From: Streptomyces hyaluromycini
GTDB taxonomy: Bacteria; Actinomycetota; Actinomycetes; Streptomycetales; Streptomycetaceae
NCBI RefSeq assembly: GCF_002217755.1
Contig: NZ_BCFL01000017.1
Coordinates: 993,671-1,057,670, forward strand
DNA length: 64,000 bases
Direction: 5' to 3'
In this document: in pieces, positions 50,589 through 60,106 of the stretch
Position numbering within the stretch: the first letter of the stretch is position 1
Layout of the letters: every line of letters starts with the position of its first letter
Notes under the pieces: model-generated
Seen by the model: only the letters and a program-made list of their open reading frames with translations
Told to the model about the DNA's origin: nothing
Database searches by the model: none
Program-made: the position numbers and the translations under genes

Positions 50589-50852
50589 GTGGCACGCGTC
50601 GTAGTCGACGTCATGCTCAAGCCGGAGATCCTCGACCCCCAGGGCCAGGCGGTCCAGCGTGCGCTGCCGCGCCTGGGTTTCGAGGGCATCTCCGACGTAC
50701 GTCAGGGAAAGCGATTCGAACTGGAAGTTGACGGACCGGTCGACGAGGCTGCGCTCGCCCGCATCCATGATCTTGCGGAATCCTTCCTCGCCAACACCGT
50801 GATCGAGGACTTCACCGTCAAGGTGGAGGAAGTCGCGGAGGCGGCGAAGTGA
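50589..50852 (+). CDS. purS: FGAM synthase subunit PurS
   Basis: An 87-residue subunit that bridges PurL and PurQ in the formylglycinamidine synthase complex. Family sequence includes [15 protein letters not shown] and Phe-Leu-Ala-Asn-Thr-Val-Ile-Glu-Asp. I start at GTG 50589 because gggag (50579-50583) overlaps the GTG at 50583. The stop overlaps purQ by 4 bp. Confidence 0.95.
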   Translation: MARVVVDVMLKPEILDPQGQAVQRALPRLGFEGISDVRQGKRFELEVDGPVDEAALARIHDLAESFLANTVIEDFTVKVEEVAEAAK

Positions 50853-51529
50853 CCGCTCGTATTGGCGTCGTCACTTTCCCGGGAAGCCTCGACGACCGTG
50901 ACACCCAGCGCGCGATCCGTCTCGCGGGTGCGGAACCTGTCGCTCTCTGGCACAAGGACAAGGACCTCCACCAGGTCGACGCGGTGGTTCTTCCCGGTGG
51001 TTTCTCCTACGGCGACTATCTGCGGGCCGGCGCCATCTCCCGCTTCTCGCCGGTGATGGAGACCGTCATCGAGCAGGCGAAGGCCGGCCTCCCGGTCCTC
51101 GGTATCTGCAACGGCTTCCAGGTCCTCACCGAGGCGCACCTGCTCCCCGGCGCGATGCTCGGCAACAACCACCTCCACTTCATCTGCCGCGACCAGAAGC
51201 TGCGGGTGGAGAACGCGGACACCGCCTGGACGGCCGACTACCGCGCGGGCCAGGAGATTCACATCCCGCTGAAGAACATGGACGGCCGGTACGTCGCCGA
51301 CGAGTACACGCTCGACAAGCTGGAGGCCGAGGGCCGGGTCGTGTTCCGGTACGTCGACTTCAATCCGAACGGCTCGCTGCGCGACATCGCCGGCATCACC
51401 AACGAGGCCGGGAACGTCGTCGGCCTCATGCCGCACCCCGAGCACGCCGTCGAGCCGCTGATCGGCACGGGCCGTACCGACGGCCTCCCCTTCTTCACCT
51501 CGATCCTCAAGAAGCTGGTGGGCGCATGA
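50849..51529 (+). CDS. purQ: FGAM synthase glutaminase subunit PurQ
   Basis: A 226-residue class I glutamine amidotransferase. Nucleophile Cys in Leu-Gly-Ile-Cys-Asn-Gly-Phe-Gln, and His/Glu in Met-Pro-His-Pro-Glu-His. It supplies ammonia to PurL. It overlaps purS and purL by 4 bp each, so the three are one coupled operon. Confidence 0.97.
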   Translation: MTARIGVVTFPGSLDDRDTQRAIRLAGAEPVALWHKDKDLHQVDAVVLPGGFSYGDYLRAGAISRFSPVMETVIEQAKAGLPVLGICNGFQVLTEAHLLPGAMLGNNHLHFICRDQKLRVENADTAWTADYRAGQEIHIPLKNMDGRYVADEYTLDKLEAEGRVVFRYVDFNPNGSLRDIAGITNEAGNVVGLMPHPEHAVEPLIGTGRTDGLPFFTSILKKLVGA

Positions 51530-53784
51530 GCCGGACGCCTCTGGACACGGTCGAGCACGCGGCCGCGACCCCCGACGTCGAGCTGCCCTGGGCCGAACTC
51601 GGCCTGAAGAAGGACGAGTACGAGCGGGTGGTGGAGATCCTCGGCCGCCGCCCGACCGGCGCCGAGCTCGCCATGTACTCGGTCATGTGGTCCGAGCACT
51701 GCTCGTACAAGTCCTCGAAGGTCCACCTCCGCCAGTTCGGCGAGAAGGCGCCGCAGAGCGACGCGCTGCTCGTCGGCATCGGCGAGAACGCGGGCGTGGT
51801 CGACGTCGGCCAGGGCTACGCGGTCACCTTCAAGGTCGAGTCGCACAACCACCCCTCGTACGTGGAGCCGTACCAGGGCGCCGCGACCGGTGTCGGCGGC
51901 ATCGTCCGCGACATCATCGCGATGGGCGCCCGGCCGGTGGCCGTGGTCGACCCGCTGCGCTTCGGCGCCGCCGACCACCCCGACACCAAGCGCGTCCTGC
52001 CGGGTGTCGTCGCCGGCATCGGCGGCTACGGCAACTGCCTGGGCCTGCCCAACATCGGCGGCGAGGTCGTCTTCGACGCCTGCTACCAGGGCAACCCGCT
52101 GGTCAACGCGGGTGCCATCGGCGTGATGCGGCACGAGGACATCCACCTCGCCAAGGCCTCCGGCGCGGGCAACCAGGTCATCCTGTACGGCGCCCGGACC
52201 GGCGGCGACGGCATCGGCGGCGCGTCGATCCTCGCGAGCGAGACCTTCGACGACGCCAAGCCGTCCAAGCGCCCCGCCGTCCAGGTCGGCGACCCCTTCC
52301 AGGAGAAGCTCCTCATCGAGTGCACCCTGGAGGCCTTCCGGGAGAAGCTCGTCGTCGGCATCCAGGACCTCGGCGCGGCCGGTCTGTCCTGCGCCACCTC
52401 CGAGCTCGCCTCGAACGGCTCCGGCGGCATGACCGTCACCCTCGACGACGTCCCGCTGCGCGACTCCACGCTCTCGCCCGAGGAGATCCTCATGAGCGAG
52501 TCGCAGGAACGCATGTGCGCGGTGGTCGAGCCGGCCAAGGTCGCCCGCTTCCTGGAGATCTGCGAGAAGTGGGACGTCATCGCCACCGTCATCGGCGAGG
52601 TGACCGACGGCGACCGTCTTGAGATCTTCTGGCACGGCGAGAAGATCGTCGACGTCGACCCGCGCACGGTCGCCCACGACGGCCCGGTCTACGAGCGCCC
52701 CTACGCCCGCCCGTCCTGGCAGGACGAACTCCAGGCGGACGACGCGAACAAGCTCGCGCGCCCGGCCGACAGCGCGGAACTCCGCGCGCAGGTCCTTCAA
52801 CTGGTGGGCTCCCCCAACCAGGCCTCCAAGAAGTGGATCACCTCCCAGTACGACCACTTCGTGCAGGGCAACACGGTCCTCGCCCAGCCCGAGGACTCCG
52901 GCATGATCCGCGTCGACGAGGCGACCGGCCTCGGCGTCGCCATCGCCACGGACGGCAACGGCCGCTACGCCAAGCTCGACCCGTACGCGGGCGCCCAGCT
53001 GGCCCTGGCCGAGGCCTACCGCAACGTGGCCACGACCGGTGCCAAGCCGCTCGCGGTCTCCGACTGCCTGAACTTCGGCTCGCCCGAGGACCCGGCGGTC
53101 ATGTGGCAGTTCGCAGAGGCCGTGCGCGGTCTCGCCGACGGCTGCCTCCAGCTGGGCACCCCGGTGACCGGCGGCAACGTCTCGCTCTACAACCAGACCG
53201 GCGAGGCGGCCATCCACCCGACCCCGGTGGTCGCGGTCCTCGGCGTGATCGACGACGTGGCCCGCCGCACGCCGGTCGCCTTCCAGGAGGAGGGCCAGCT
53301 GCTCTACCTCCTCGGCGACACCCGTGAGGAGTTCGGCGGCTCGGCCTGGTCCCAGGTCGTCCACGACCACCTCGGCGGCCTGCCGCCGAAGGTCGACCTG
53401 GAGCGGGAGCGGCTGCTCGCCGAGATCCTGATCTCCGCCTCCCGCGACGGCATGATCGACTCGGCGCACGACCTGTCCGACGGCGGTCTGATCCAGGCCG
53501 TGGTCGAGTCCGCGCTGCTCGGCGGCAAGGGCGCGCGGCTGGTCGTACCGGACGGACTCGACGCGTTCACGTTCCTGCTCTCCGAGTCGGCCGGGCGCGC
53601 GATCGTCGCGGTGCCGCGCTCGGAGGAGGTCCGCTTCAACGACATGTGCGGCGCGCGCGGCCTTCCGGTCACCCGCATCGGTGTCGTCGACGGGGACTCG
53701 GTGGAGATCCAGGGCGAGTTCGAACTCCCCCTGACCGAGCTCCGTGAGGCACACGAGGGGACGATCGAGGCGCTGCTGGCGTAG
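51526..53784 (+). CDS. purL: FGAM synthase catalytic subunit PurL
   Basis: A 752-residue small-type PurL. It has [21 protein letters not shown] and duplicated AIRS-like domains with Gly-Gly-Asp-Gly-Ile-Gly-Gly-Ala. It converts FGAR to FGAM with ATP and ammonia from PurQ. The length is normal, and a terminator follows 16 bp after the stop. Confidence 0.97.
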   Translation: MSRTPLDTVEHAAATPDVELPWAELGLKKDEYERVVEILGRRPTGAELAMYSVMWSEHCSYKSSKVHLRQFGEKAPQSDALLVGIGENAGVVDVGQGYAVTFKVESHNHPSYVEPYQGAATGVGGIVRDIIAMGARPVAVVDPLRFGAADHPDTKRVLPGVVAGIGGYGNCLGLPNIGGEVVFDACYQGNPLVNAGAIGVMRHEDIHLAKASGAGNQVILYGARTGGDGIGGASILASETFDDAKPSKRPAVQVGDPFQEKLLIECTLEAFREKLVVGIQDLGAAGLSCATSELASNGSGGMTVTLDDVPLRDSTLSPEEILMSESQERMCAVVEPAKVARFLEICEKWDVIATVIGEVTDGDRLEIFWHGEKIVDVDPRTVAHDGPVYERPYARPSWQDELQADDANKLARPADSAELRAQVLQLVGSPNQASKKWITSQYDHFVQGNTVLAQPEDSGMIRVDEATGLGVAIATDGNGRYAKLDPYAGAQLALAEAYRNVATTGAKPLAVSDCLNFGSPEDPAVMWQFAEAVRGLADGCLQLGTPVTGGNVSLYNQTGEAAIHPTPVVAVLGVIDDVARRTPVAFQEEGQLLYLLGDTREEFGGSAWSQVVHDHLGGLPPKVDLERERLLAEILISASRDGMIDSAHDLSDGGLIQAVVESALLGGKGARLVVPDGLDAFTFLLSESAGRAIVAVPRSEEVRFNDMCGARGLPVTRIGVVDGDSVEIQGEFELPLTELREAHEGTIEALLA

Positions 53785-53800
53785 CCGGCCGCACGACGAC

Positions 53801-53836
53801 GAAGGCCCCGCCCGGATGTTTTTGGGCGGGGCCTTC
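53801..53836. terminator. purL terminator (bidirectional)
   Basis: A 13-bp stem (gaaggccccgccc 53801-53813, gggcggggccttc 53824-53836) with loop ggatgttttt. It separates purL from the convergent Uma2 gene. Confidence 0.9.
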
Positions 53837-53841
53837 TCGGC

Positions 53842-54420
53842 TCAACGGACGTAGTTCTTGAGGATCTCCGTGTCGAGTTCGATGCCCATCGGCTCGGGGA
53901 GGACCACCTTCTCGCCGAACTTCGCGGTGTGGACGGCGCGGTAGCCGCCGATCTGCCGGTCCGGGCCGCTGTGCACCGTGACCGTGCAGGAGTCGCGGTC
54001 GATCAGGAGGTACAGGGGGATCCCGGCCTGGCCGTACGCGGTCGGCTTCTCGTGCCGGTCCCGTCGGTCCGTGTCCGAGTCGTACGAGGTGATCTCGACG
54101 ACCATGAGCGCGCCGTCCGGGTCGGCCCACTCGCCGTGTCCCGCGAAGTGGGCCTCCGGCGCGAGTACTGCGTCCGGCCTCGCCCTGCCTTCTCGACAGG
54201 CCTCCACCCGGAGCCCTCGGCCGTAGTACAGGTCCAGGTCGGGCCTGGTCTGCATACAGCGCCGGGCCAGCCAGGACACCATGGTGCTGTGGTCCCCGTC
54301 CGCCGCCTTCTTGACCCCGATCCGTCCGTTGGCGAACTCCAACGTGACGGTCTCGGGAGCCGCGGAGGCGATCGTTTCGAACTCCTCCACCGACATCTGA
54401 GACGCGCGCTCGGCCGTCAT
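53842..54420 (-). CDS. Uma2 family (DUF820) putative endonuclease
   Basis: A 192-residue protein with the Uma2 PD-(D/E)XK core: Arg-Pro-Asp-Ala-Val-Leu, then Val-Val-Glu-Ile-Thr-Ser-Tyr-Asp-Ser-Asp, and Lys in Glu-Lys-Pro-Thr-Ala-Tyr. It ends with Ile-Pro-Leu-Tyr-Leu-Leu-Ile-Asp. The family is very abundant in Streptomyces and cyanobacteria, and its role is unknown. ATG 54420 follows gaaggggg. It is a single-gene unit. Confidence 0.92.
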   Translation of the reverse strand: MTAERASQMSVEEFETIASAAPETVTLEFANGRIGVKKAADGDHSTMVSWLARRCMQTRPDLDLYYGRGLRVEACREGRARPDAVLAPEAHFAGHGEWADPDGALMVVEITSYDSDTDRRDRHEKPTAYGQAGIPLYLLIDRDSCTVTVHSGPDRQIGGYRAVHTAKFGEKVVLPEPMGIELDTEILKNYVR

Positions 54421-54506
54421 GCTGCACCCCCTTCCAGGCGAAGACCAGTGTTGTCAGGCTCCGGCGGTGCGGGGCGGGTTTCGCCGCGGATCACACCCAC
54501 GGGTGA

Positions 54507-54968
54507 TCACCCCGGCTGCGTCAGGCGTGCCCGGACAGCGGTGCGGTCGATGTCGAGTTCGGCCAGGAGTTCCGCCGCGGGATCGGGTCGCTCGCAGTCG
54601 AGCAGGGCCAGCAGCAGGTGTTCCGGTGTGATGCGGCGGCTGCGGGCCTTCTTCGTCTCGGCCAGGGCGCGAGGAAGGACCGCGCGGGCGCCCGAGGTGA
54701 AGGGGGTGCGCTTGCGCGAGGCGGGAACCGGTGCCCGCTCGATCCCCTGGACGTCGATGCCGACGACGGCCAGCGCGGACCGGTCGAGGGCGTCGAGGGC
54801 GGAGCGAGCGGTCTCCAGATCGGTGCCGAGGGCCCGGACCGCGCCGGGATCGTGCAGCACCCCCAGGAGGAGGTGTTCGGTACCGATGCGGCGGTCGCCG
54901 CGCAGCGTGGTTTCTTCGAGCGCCGATGCGACGGTCGCCCGGGCCTCTGCCGCGAACTGTTCGAACAT
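54507..54968 (-). CDS. Clp N-terminal-domain protein
   Basis: A 153-residue protein made of two Clp-N repeats only, with no AAA+ domain. Each has the Glu-His-Leu-Leu-Leu motif (Ile-Gly-Thr-Glu-His-Leu-Leu-Leu-Gly-Val-Leu and Ile-Thr-Pro-Glu-His-Leu-Leu-Leu-Ala-Leu). Start ATG 54968, 7 bp after the stop of the small HTH gene. Such proteins may act as adaptors or sensors for ClpC substrates or partner the HTH protein; the role is unproven. Confidence 0.88.
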   Translation of the reverse strand: MFEQFAAEARATVASALEETTLRGDRRIGTEHLLLGVLHDPGAVRALGTDLETARSALDALDRSALAVVGIDVQGIERAPVPASRKRTPFTSGARAVLPRALAETKKARSRRITPEHLLLALLDCERPDPAAELLAELDIDRTAVRARLTQPG

Positions 54969-54975
54969 GGTCGTC

Positions 54976-55179
54976 TCACTTCCCGTACTTGGCGTGGACG
55001 GACTGCCGGGACACGCCGAGGGCGTCCCCGATCTGCTCCCAGGACCATCCCTGTTCCCTGGCGCGCGCGACCGCCGCCGCCTCGACCTGTTCGGCCAGCC
55101 GGTGCAGGGCACCCACGGCCCGCAGTCCCACCGCGGGGTCGTGCGACCTGAGGCGTTCTGAGAGATCTCCTGCGTTCAT
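54976..55179 (-). CDS. Small HTH protein, likely autoregulator
   Basis: A 67-residue protein. The C-terminal half is a helix-turn-helix (Trp-Ser-Trp-Glu-Gln-Ile-Gly-Asp-Ala-Leu-Gly-Val-Ser-Arg-Gln-Ser-Val-His-Ala-Lys-Tyr). It is cotranscribed with the Clp-N gene. A near-perfect 46-bp palindrome starts 4 bp upstream of its start codon and is its probable operator. Confidence 0.9.
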   Translation of the reverse strand: MNAGDLSERLRSHDPAVGLRAVGALHRLAEQVEAAAVARAREQGWSWEQIGDALGVSRQSVHAKYGK

Positions 55180-55182
55180 GTG

Positions 55183-55228
55183 TGTCAGTCTGGATTGACA
55201 CCCCTTTCCTTGTCAACCCAGACTGACA
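55183..55228. promoter_or_regulatory. 46-bp palindromic operator in a divergent promoter
   Basis: tgtcagtctggattgaca (55183-55200) and tgtcaacccagactgaca (55211-55228) are inverted 18-bp arms with one mismatch and a 10-bp spacer. Each arm contains TGTCA/TGACA half-sites and a ttgaca that could serve as a -35 element. It lies between the HTH/Clp-N pair and the mycothiol-dependent enzyme gene, so both may be controlled together. Confidence 0.85.
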
Positions 55229-55255
55229 GAGAGGGGGTCGCATAGGCTCACCGCC

Positions 55256-56053
55256 ATGCCTCAGGCCAAGAAGCGTGCCCGCAGTTACGACCCGGCCAGG
55301 ACCCGTGCCGCGGTTCTCGCCCAGTTCGGCCATGTGAGAGCGGCCGTCGAGGGCCTAACCCCCGAGCAGCTCGCGCTCCCCACCCGGCTGGAGGGGTGGA
55401 CCGTACGGGACCTCGCCGCCCACATCGGGATGGCGGTCACCGCCGTCCACCGGGCTCTGGACCAGCCGGAGCCGGCGAAGGCCGACGCGGTCCTCCTCGA
55501 CTGGCCGTTCGGGACCTCCGGCAACGCCGCCGCCATCGCCGACTTCACCCGGCGCCTCGCCGCCGACCACCCCGACCTCGGCGCCTACCTCGCCGACGCC
55601 GACGCCGGCCTGCGCGCCCTGCTCGACGCACACCCCGGCACCCGGCTGCTCGCCACCAGCGCCGGCGCGCTCTCCCTCGACGACTACCTCGTCACCCGGG
55701 CCGTCGAACTGGTCGTCCACACCGACGACCTCAACGCGGCCGTGGCCGGGCTGGAGGTGCCGTACGACCGGCAGGCCCTGGCCGCCTGCACCCGGCTGCT
55801 CGCCGACGCGCTCGCCGTCAAGGCGCCCGGCGGCTCCACCGAGGTGCGGGTGCCGCCGTACGCCGTGGTGCAGTGCGTCGAAGGACCCCGGCACACCCGG
55901 GGCACCCCGCCGAACGTCGTCGAGACCGACCCGCTGACCTGGATCCGGCTGGCCGCCGGACGGCTGGCCTGGCAGGAGGCCGTGGCGGACGCCAGGGTCA
56001 GCGCCAGCGGGGAGCGGGCGGACCTCGGGGCGTACCTGCCCGTCATGGGGTGA
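55256..56053 (+). CDS. Mycothiol-dependent maleylpyruvate isomerase family protein
   Basis: A 265-residue DinB/MDMPI-fold protein. The N-terminal metal-binding four-helix bundle carries Leu-Glu-Gly-Trp-Thr-Val-Arg-Asp-Leu-Ala-Ala-His-Ile-Gly and later Leu-Val-Val-His-Thr-Asp-Asp-Leu. A C-terminal SCP2-like part ends Pro-Leu-Thr-Trp-Ile-Arg-Leu-Ala-Ala-Gly. The family uses mycothiol as cofactor; the substrate is unknown. ATG 55256 lies 27 bp after the palindrome. It is divergent from the HTH/Clp-N pair, suggesting thiol- or stress-linked control. Confidence 0.9.
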   Translation: MPQAKKRARSYDPARTRAAVLAQFGHVRAAVEGLTPEQLALPTRLEGWTVRDLAAHIGMAVTAVHRALDQPEPAKADAVLLDWPFGTSGNAAAIADFTRRLAADHPDLGAYLADADAGLRALLDAHPGTRLLATSAGALSLDDYLVTRAVELVVHTDDLNAAVAGLEVPYDRQALAACTRLLADALAVKAPGGSTEVRVPPYAVVQCVEGPRHTRGTPPNVVETDPLTWIRLAAGRLAWQEAVADARVSASGERADLGAYLPVMG

Positions 56054-56101
56054 GGAAACCCGTGAGGGAACCGATCGACCGGTGCGCGCCGTCGAAACGG
56101 C

Positions 56102-56554
56102 ATGTACGGGTTGAAACAGCGCATGCGCCGTATGACCCTGACGGCGGCAGCGGCCGCCCTGCTCGTCCCGCTCGCGGTGGCCTGTGGCAGTGAGAGAGGT
56201 GTCTCCGTGGCGAGTCAACCGCCCGTGACCGGGATCGACTGGACCGTCGACAGCGTGACCGTCGACGGCACCACCCACCGCGCCCCGGCGCGCGCCCACG
56301 TGAAGATCGAGGACGGCCGGGCGGCCGGCAGCTTCGGGTGCAACCAGTTCAGCGCCACGGCTCAGATCACGGACGACCGGATCCGGCTGAGCCATGCCCG
56401 CACCACCCGGATGGCCTGCGACAACGCCCGGATGACCTTCGAGCGTGCGCTCGCCCGCACGCTCACCGCCGGGCCGCTGACCATGAAGGGCGAGGACGGG
56501 AAACTCACCCTCACCGCGGACGGCGGCGACCGTGTCCAGCTGTCCAGGGCATGA
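56102..56554 (+). CDS. META domain (HslJ-like) lipoprotein
   Basis: A 150-residue protein with a lipoprotein signal (lipobox Leu-Ala-Val-Ala-Cys near residue 28) and a META domain with Gly-Ser-Phe-Gly-Cys-Asn-Gln-Phe-Ser-Ala and Thr-Arg-Met-Ala-Cys. It should be anchored on the outside of the cytoplasmic membrane. HslJ-like proteins are linked to stress or drug resistance; the exact role is unknown. Confidence 0.9.
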   Translation: MYGLKQRMRRMTLTAAAAALLVPLAVACGSERGVSVASQPPVTGIDWTVDSVTVDGTTHRAPARAHVKIEDGRAAGSFGCNQFSATAQITDDRIRLSHARTTRMACDNARMTFERALARTLTAGPLTMKGEDGKLTLTADGGDRVQLSRA

Positions 56555-56786
56555 CACGCGACAGGGGTGCCGCCCCCCGAATGATGTGCGACACCTCACT
56601 CAGGGATACCGTGTCTGGGGGTTGCGCCGGCACCGGTCCGCACGAACCGACGCCGCCTGGAGAAACCTCTCACCGTGCTGACCTGCGAAAATGGAGAAAC
56701 CCACAACCGCGTCCGCGGGCGTAGATCCATTACGGCTGTGTATCCCCAATTCGGACCAGTGGTCGATCTCGCCTACACTCGGTGGC

Positions 56787-58316
56787 GTGCCACGTGGTGA
56801 CGGTCTCCTCAATCACGATCTGCTCCCCGGTGAGAAGGGCCCCCAGGACGCTTGCGGCGTCTTCGGTGTCTGGGCTCCGGGCGAAGAGGTCGCCAAGCTC
56901 ACGTACTTCGGGCTCTACGCCCTCCAGCATCGGGGTCAGGAATCCGCGGGAATCGCGGTCAGCAACGGCTCCCAGATCCTCGTCTTCAAGGACATGGGAC
57001 TCGTCTCCCAGGTCTTCGACGAGACCTCGCTCGGTTCGCTCCAGGGTCATATCGCGGTCGGTCACGCCCGCTACTCGACCACCGGTGCCTCCGTGTGGGA
57101 GAACGCCCAGCCGACGTTCCGCGCCACCGCGCACGGCTCGATCGCGCTCGGCCACAACGGCAACCTCGTCAACACGGCGCAGCTCGCCGAGATGGTCGCC
57201 GAACTCCCGAAGGACCCGGGCGGCCGGTCCACCCGGGTCGCCGCCACCAACGACACCGACCTGCTCACCGCGCTCCTCGCGGCCCAGGTCGACGAGGACG
57301 GCAAGCCGCTGACCATCGAGGAGGCCGCGCACGCGGTCCTGCCGAAGGTCCGGGGCGCCTTCTCCCTCGTCTTCATGGACGAGCACACCCTCTATGCCGC
57401 CCGCGACCCGCAGGGGATCCGTCCTCTCGTCCTCGGCCGTCTTGAGCGCGGCTGGGTGATCGCCTCCGAGTCCGCCGCGCTCGACATCTGCGGCGCCAGC
57501 TTCGTCCGCGAGATCGAGCCGGGCGAGTTCGTCGCCATCGACGAGAACGGCCTGCGCACCTCGCGATTCGCTGACGCGAAGCCCAAGGGCTGTGTCTTCG
57601 AGTACGTGTACCTGGCCCGCCCCGACACCGACATCGCCGGGCGGAACGTCTACCTCTCCCGCGTGGAGATGGGCCGGAGGCTCGCCAAGGAAGCCCCGGT
57701 CGACGCCGACCTGGTGATAGCGACCCCGGAGTCCGGCACCCCGGCCGCCGTCGGCTACGCGGAGGCCTCCGGCATCCCCTTCGGTAACGGCCTGGTCAAG
57801 AACGCCTACGTCGGCCGGACCTTCATCCAGCCCTCGCAGACCATCCGGCAGCTCGGCATCCGCCTGAAGCTGAACCCGCTGAAGGAAGTCATCAAGGGCA
57901 AGCGCCTGGTCGTCGTCGACGACTCGATCGTGCGCGGCAACACCCAGCGCGCGCTCGTGCGGATGCTCCGGGAGGCGGGCGCCGCCGAGGTCCACATCCG
58001 GATCTCCTCGCCGCCGGTCAAGTGGCCGTGCTTCTTCGGCATCGACTTCGCCACCCGCGCCGAGCTCATCGCCAACGGCATGACCATCGAGGAGATCGGC
58101 ACCTCGCTCGGAGCCGACTCGCTGGCGTACATCTCCATCGACGGCATGATCGAGGCGACCACCATCGCCAAGCCGAACCTCTGCCGTGCCTGCTTCGACG
58201 GCGAGTACCCGATGGAGCTCCCGGACCCCGAGCTGCTCGGCAAGCAGCTCCTGGAGACCGAGCTGGCGGCCGGTCCGGCAGCCACGGCCGCGGCCGACGC
58301 GATCCGTCGCCCGTAA
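56787..58316 (+). CDS. purF: Amidophosphoribosyltransferase
   Basis: A 509-residue enzyme making phosphoribosylamine from PRPP and glutamine, step 1 of purine synthesis. The glutaminase nucleophile Cys lies after a short propeptide (Gln-Asp-Ala-Cys-Gly-Val-Phe-Gly). The PRPP loop Leu-Val-Val-Val-Asp-Asp-Ser-Ile-Val-Arg-Gly-Asn-Thr and iron-sulfur-type Cys residues (Leu-Cys-Arg-Ala-Cys-Phe-Asp-Gly-Glu-Tyr-Pro) are present. I start at GTG 56787; the longer frame upstream is leader. purM follows after 31 bp. Confidence 0.97.
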   Translation: MPRGDGLLNHDLLPGEKGPQDACGVFGVWAPGEEVAKLTYFGLYALQHRGQESAGIAVSNGSQILVFKDMGLVSQVFDETSLGSLQGHIAVGHARYSTTGASVWENAQPTFRATAHGSIALGHNGNLVNTAQLAEMVAELPKDPGGRSTRVAATNDTDLLTALLAAQVDEDGKPLTIEEAAHAVLPKVRGAFSLVFMDEHTLYAARDPQGIRPLVLGRLERGWVIASESAALDICGASFVREIEPGEFVAIDENGLRTSRFADAKPKGCVFEYVYLARPDTDIAGRNVYLSRVEMGRRLAKEAPVDADLVIATPESGTPAAVGYAEASGIPFGNGLVKNAYVGRTFIQPSQTIRQLGIRLKLNPLKEVIKGKRLVVVDDSIVRGNTQRALVRMLREAGAAEVHIRISSPPVKWPCFFGIDFATRAELIANGMTIEEIGTSLGADSLAYISIDGMIEATTIAKPNLCRACFDGEYPMELPDPELLGKQLLETELAAGPAATAAADAIRRP

Positions 58317-58347
58317 GCCCTGTCATCAACCCGAAAGATCCCAGGCA

Positions 58348-59418
58348 ATGTCTGAGAGCCCTGTTTCCGGTGCTTCCTACGCGGCTGCCGGTGTCGACAT
58401 CGAGGCGGGCGACCGCGCCGTAGAGCTGATGAAGGAGTGGGTGAAGAAGACGCAGCGCCCCGAGGTCCTCGGTGGCCTCGGCGGCTTCGCCGGCCTCTTC
58501 GACGCCTCCGCCCTCAAGAACTACGAGCGCCCGCTGCTGGCCTCCGCCACGGACGGCGTGGGCACCAAGGTCGACATCGCCCGGCAGCTGGGTGTGTACG
58601 ACACCATCGGCCACGACCTGGTCGCCATGGTCATGGACGACATCGTGGTGTGCGGTGCCGAGCCGCTGTTCATGACCGACTACATCTGCGTCGGCAAGGT
58701 CCACCCCGAGCGGGTCGCCGCCATCGTCAAGGGCATCGCCGAGGGCTGTGTGCTGGCCGGCTGCGCCCTGGTGGGCGGCGAGACGGCCGAGCACCCGGGC
58801 CTGCTCGGTGCGGACGACTTCGACGTGGCCGGCGCCGGTACGGGCGTCGTGGAGGCCGACCGGCTGCTCGGCGCGGATCGTATCCGTACGGGTGACGCGG
58901 TGATCGCCATGGCGTCCTCCGGGCTTCACTCGAACGGGTACTCCCTGGTCAGGCACGTCCTGCTGAACCAGGCGGGCCTCGCGCTCGACGCCCGCATCGA
59001 GGAGCTCGGCCGCACCCTCGGCGAGGAACTCCTGGAGCCGACCAAGATCTACTCGCTGGACTGCCTGGCCCTGATGCGCACGGCGGAGGTCCACGCCTTC
59101 AGCCACATCACCGGCGGCGGACTCGCCGCGAACCTGGCCCGGGTGATCCCGGACCACCTGCACGCCACCGTCGACCGCGCCACCTGGACCCCGGGTCCGA
59201 TCTTCGACCTGGTCGGCCGCACCGGCAGCGTCGATCGGCTCGAACTGGAGAAGACGCTCAACATGGGCGTCGGCATGATCGCGATCGTCCCGCAGGAATC
59301 GGTGGAGGTGGCGCTGACCGCCCTGGCCGACCGCGGGGTCGAGGCCTGGGTGGCCGGCGAGATCACCGAGCGCGGCGAGCACACCACCGGAGCCGAACTG
59401 GTGGGGGACTACGCCTGA
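58348..59418 (+). CDS. purM: Phosphoribosylformylglycinamidine cyclo-ligase (AIR synthetase)
   Basis: A 356-residue enzyme converting FGAM to AIR. Typical sequences include Tyr-Ala-Ala-Ala-Gly-Val-Asp-Ile-Glu-Ala-Gly, Ala-Thr-Asp-Gly-Val-Gly-Thr-Lys and Gly-Gly-Glu-Thr-Ala-Glu-His-Pro-Gly. It shares an operon with purF and is followed by a terminator. Confidence 0.97.
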   Translation: MSESPVSGASYAAAGVDIEAGDRAVELMKEWVKKTQRPEVLGGLGGFAGLFDASALKNYERPLLASATDGVGTKVDIARQLGVYDTIGHDLVAMVMDDIVVCGAEPLFMTDYICVGKVHPERVAAIVKGIAEGCVLAGCALVGGETAEHPGLLGADDFDVAGAGTGVVEADRLLGADRIRTGDAVIAMASSGLHSNGYSLVRHVLLNQAGLALDARIEELGRTLGEELLEPTKIYSLDCLALMRTAEVHAFSHITGGGLAANLARVIPDHLHATVDRATWTPGPIFDLVGRTGSVDRLELEKTLNMGVGMIAIVPQESVEVALTALADRGVEAWVAGEITERGEHTTGAELVGDYA

Positions 59419-59462
59419 CGGGCGGCCTCACGGACAGCTGTCAGCCGTATGGCAGCACGAAA

Positions 59463-59493
59463 CCCGGTCCGGCGTAGGACCCCGGACCGGGTG
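59463..59493. terminator. purM terminator
   Basis: An 11-bp stem (acccggtccgg 59463-59473, ccggaccgggt 59483-59493), 45 bp after purM, between convergent genes. Confidence 0.8.
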
Positions 59494-59539
59494 AAGTGCA
59501 GTTGCTGCGAGAACCGCTGAGCCCACTGGGAGTGGTGCG

Positions 59540-59806
59540 TCAAGCTCCGCGACGATGCTGGGACGTCGGACCGGACTGGTCGTCCTCGTCCTCGTCGTCA
59601 TCGTCGTCGTTATAGAGATCCGCGTACTGGGCGTACGGGTCGTCTTCGTCCTCGTCGTCGTCCTCGAACGGCTCGCCGTTCGGCGGCTGGCTCGAAGTCG
59701 ATGCGCCCAGCTCGCTGGCCAGACGTGACAGGTCAGTCCCACCGCTGTTGTACTTCAGCTGGCGGGCGACCTTCGTCTGCTTGGCCTTGGCCCGGCCGCG
59801 CCCCAT
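59540..59806 (-). CDS. DUF3073 domain protein
   Basis: An 88-residue protein with the conserved start Met-Gly-Arg-Gly-Arg-Ala-Lys-Ala-Lys-Gln-Thr-Lys-Val-Ala-Arg-Gln-Leu-Lys-Tyr, then a highly acidic Asp/Glu-rich tail containing Asp-Pro-Tyr-Ala-Gln-Tyr. The family is restricted to actinobacteria and its function is unknown. The basic head and acidic tail suggest a nucleic-acid or ribosome contact. Start ATG 59806; the longer frame upstream is not conserved. Confidence 0.92.
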   Translation of the reverse strand: MGRGRAKAKQTKVARQLKYNSGGTDLSRLASELGASTSSQPPNGEPFEDDDEDEDDPYAQYADLYNDDDDDEDEDDQSGPTSQHRRGA

Positions 59807-60106
59807 GGCTCGACCCCCTCGGTGACGGGGCTCGACGGCCCCAGAGTCTGACACGCGTTCATGATCCGGAACGGACTCTCCTCGGAGAGACCGGTCCGTA
59901 GGGCTTCCACGGTACCTGAGCCCGCGCCCATACGGTACGTCGCCCGCACCACGCGCCTGACTCCATGACCCGCGAGGCGCCCCGTCCCCGCTGGTCAACC
60001 ACGATTTTAACCACTTCCTGGCGGACGACCCGCCGACGAACGTGAGAGTTCTCTCCAACTGTCCGCCGGCAGGTACCGGAAATCCGTCCGGAAACCCGGC
60101 GTCAGG

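Noticed and set aside
51259..53754. 831-codon minus-strand frame opposite purL
   Set aside because: Antisense shadow of a core enzyme gene with no recognisable domain.
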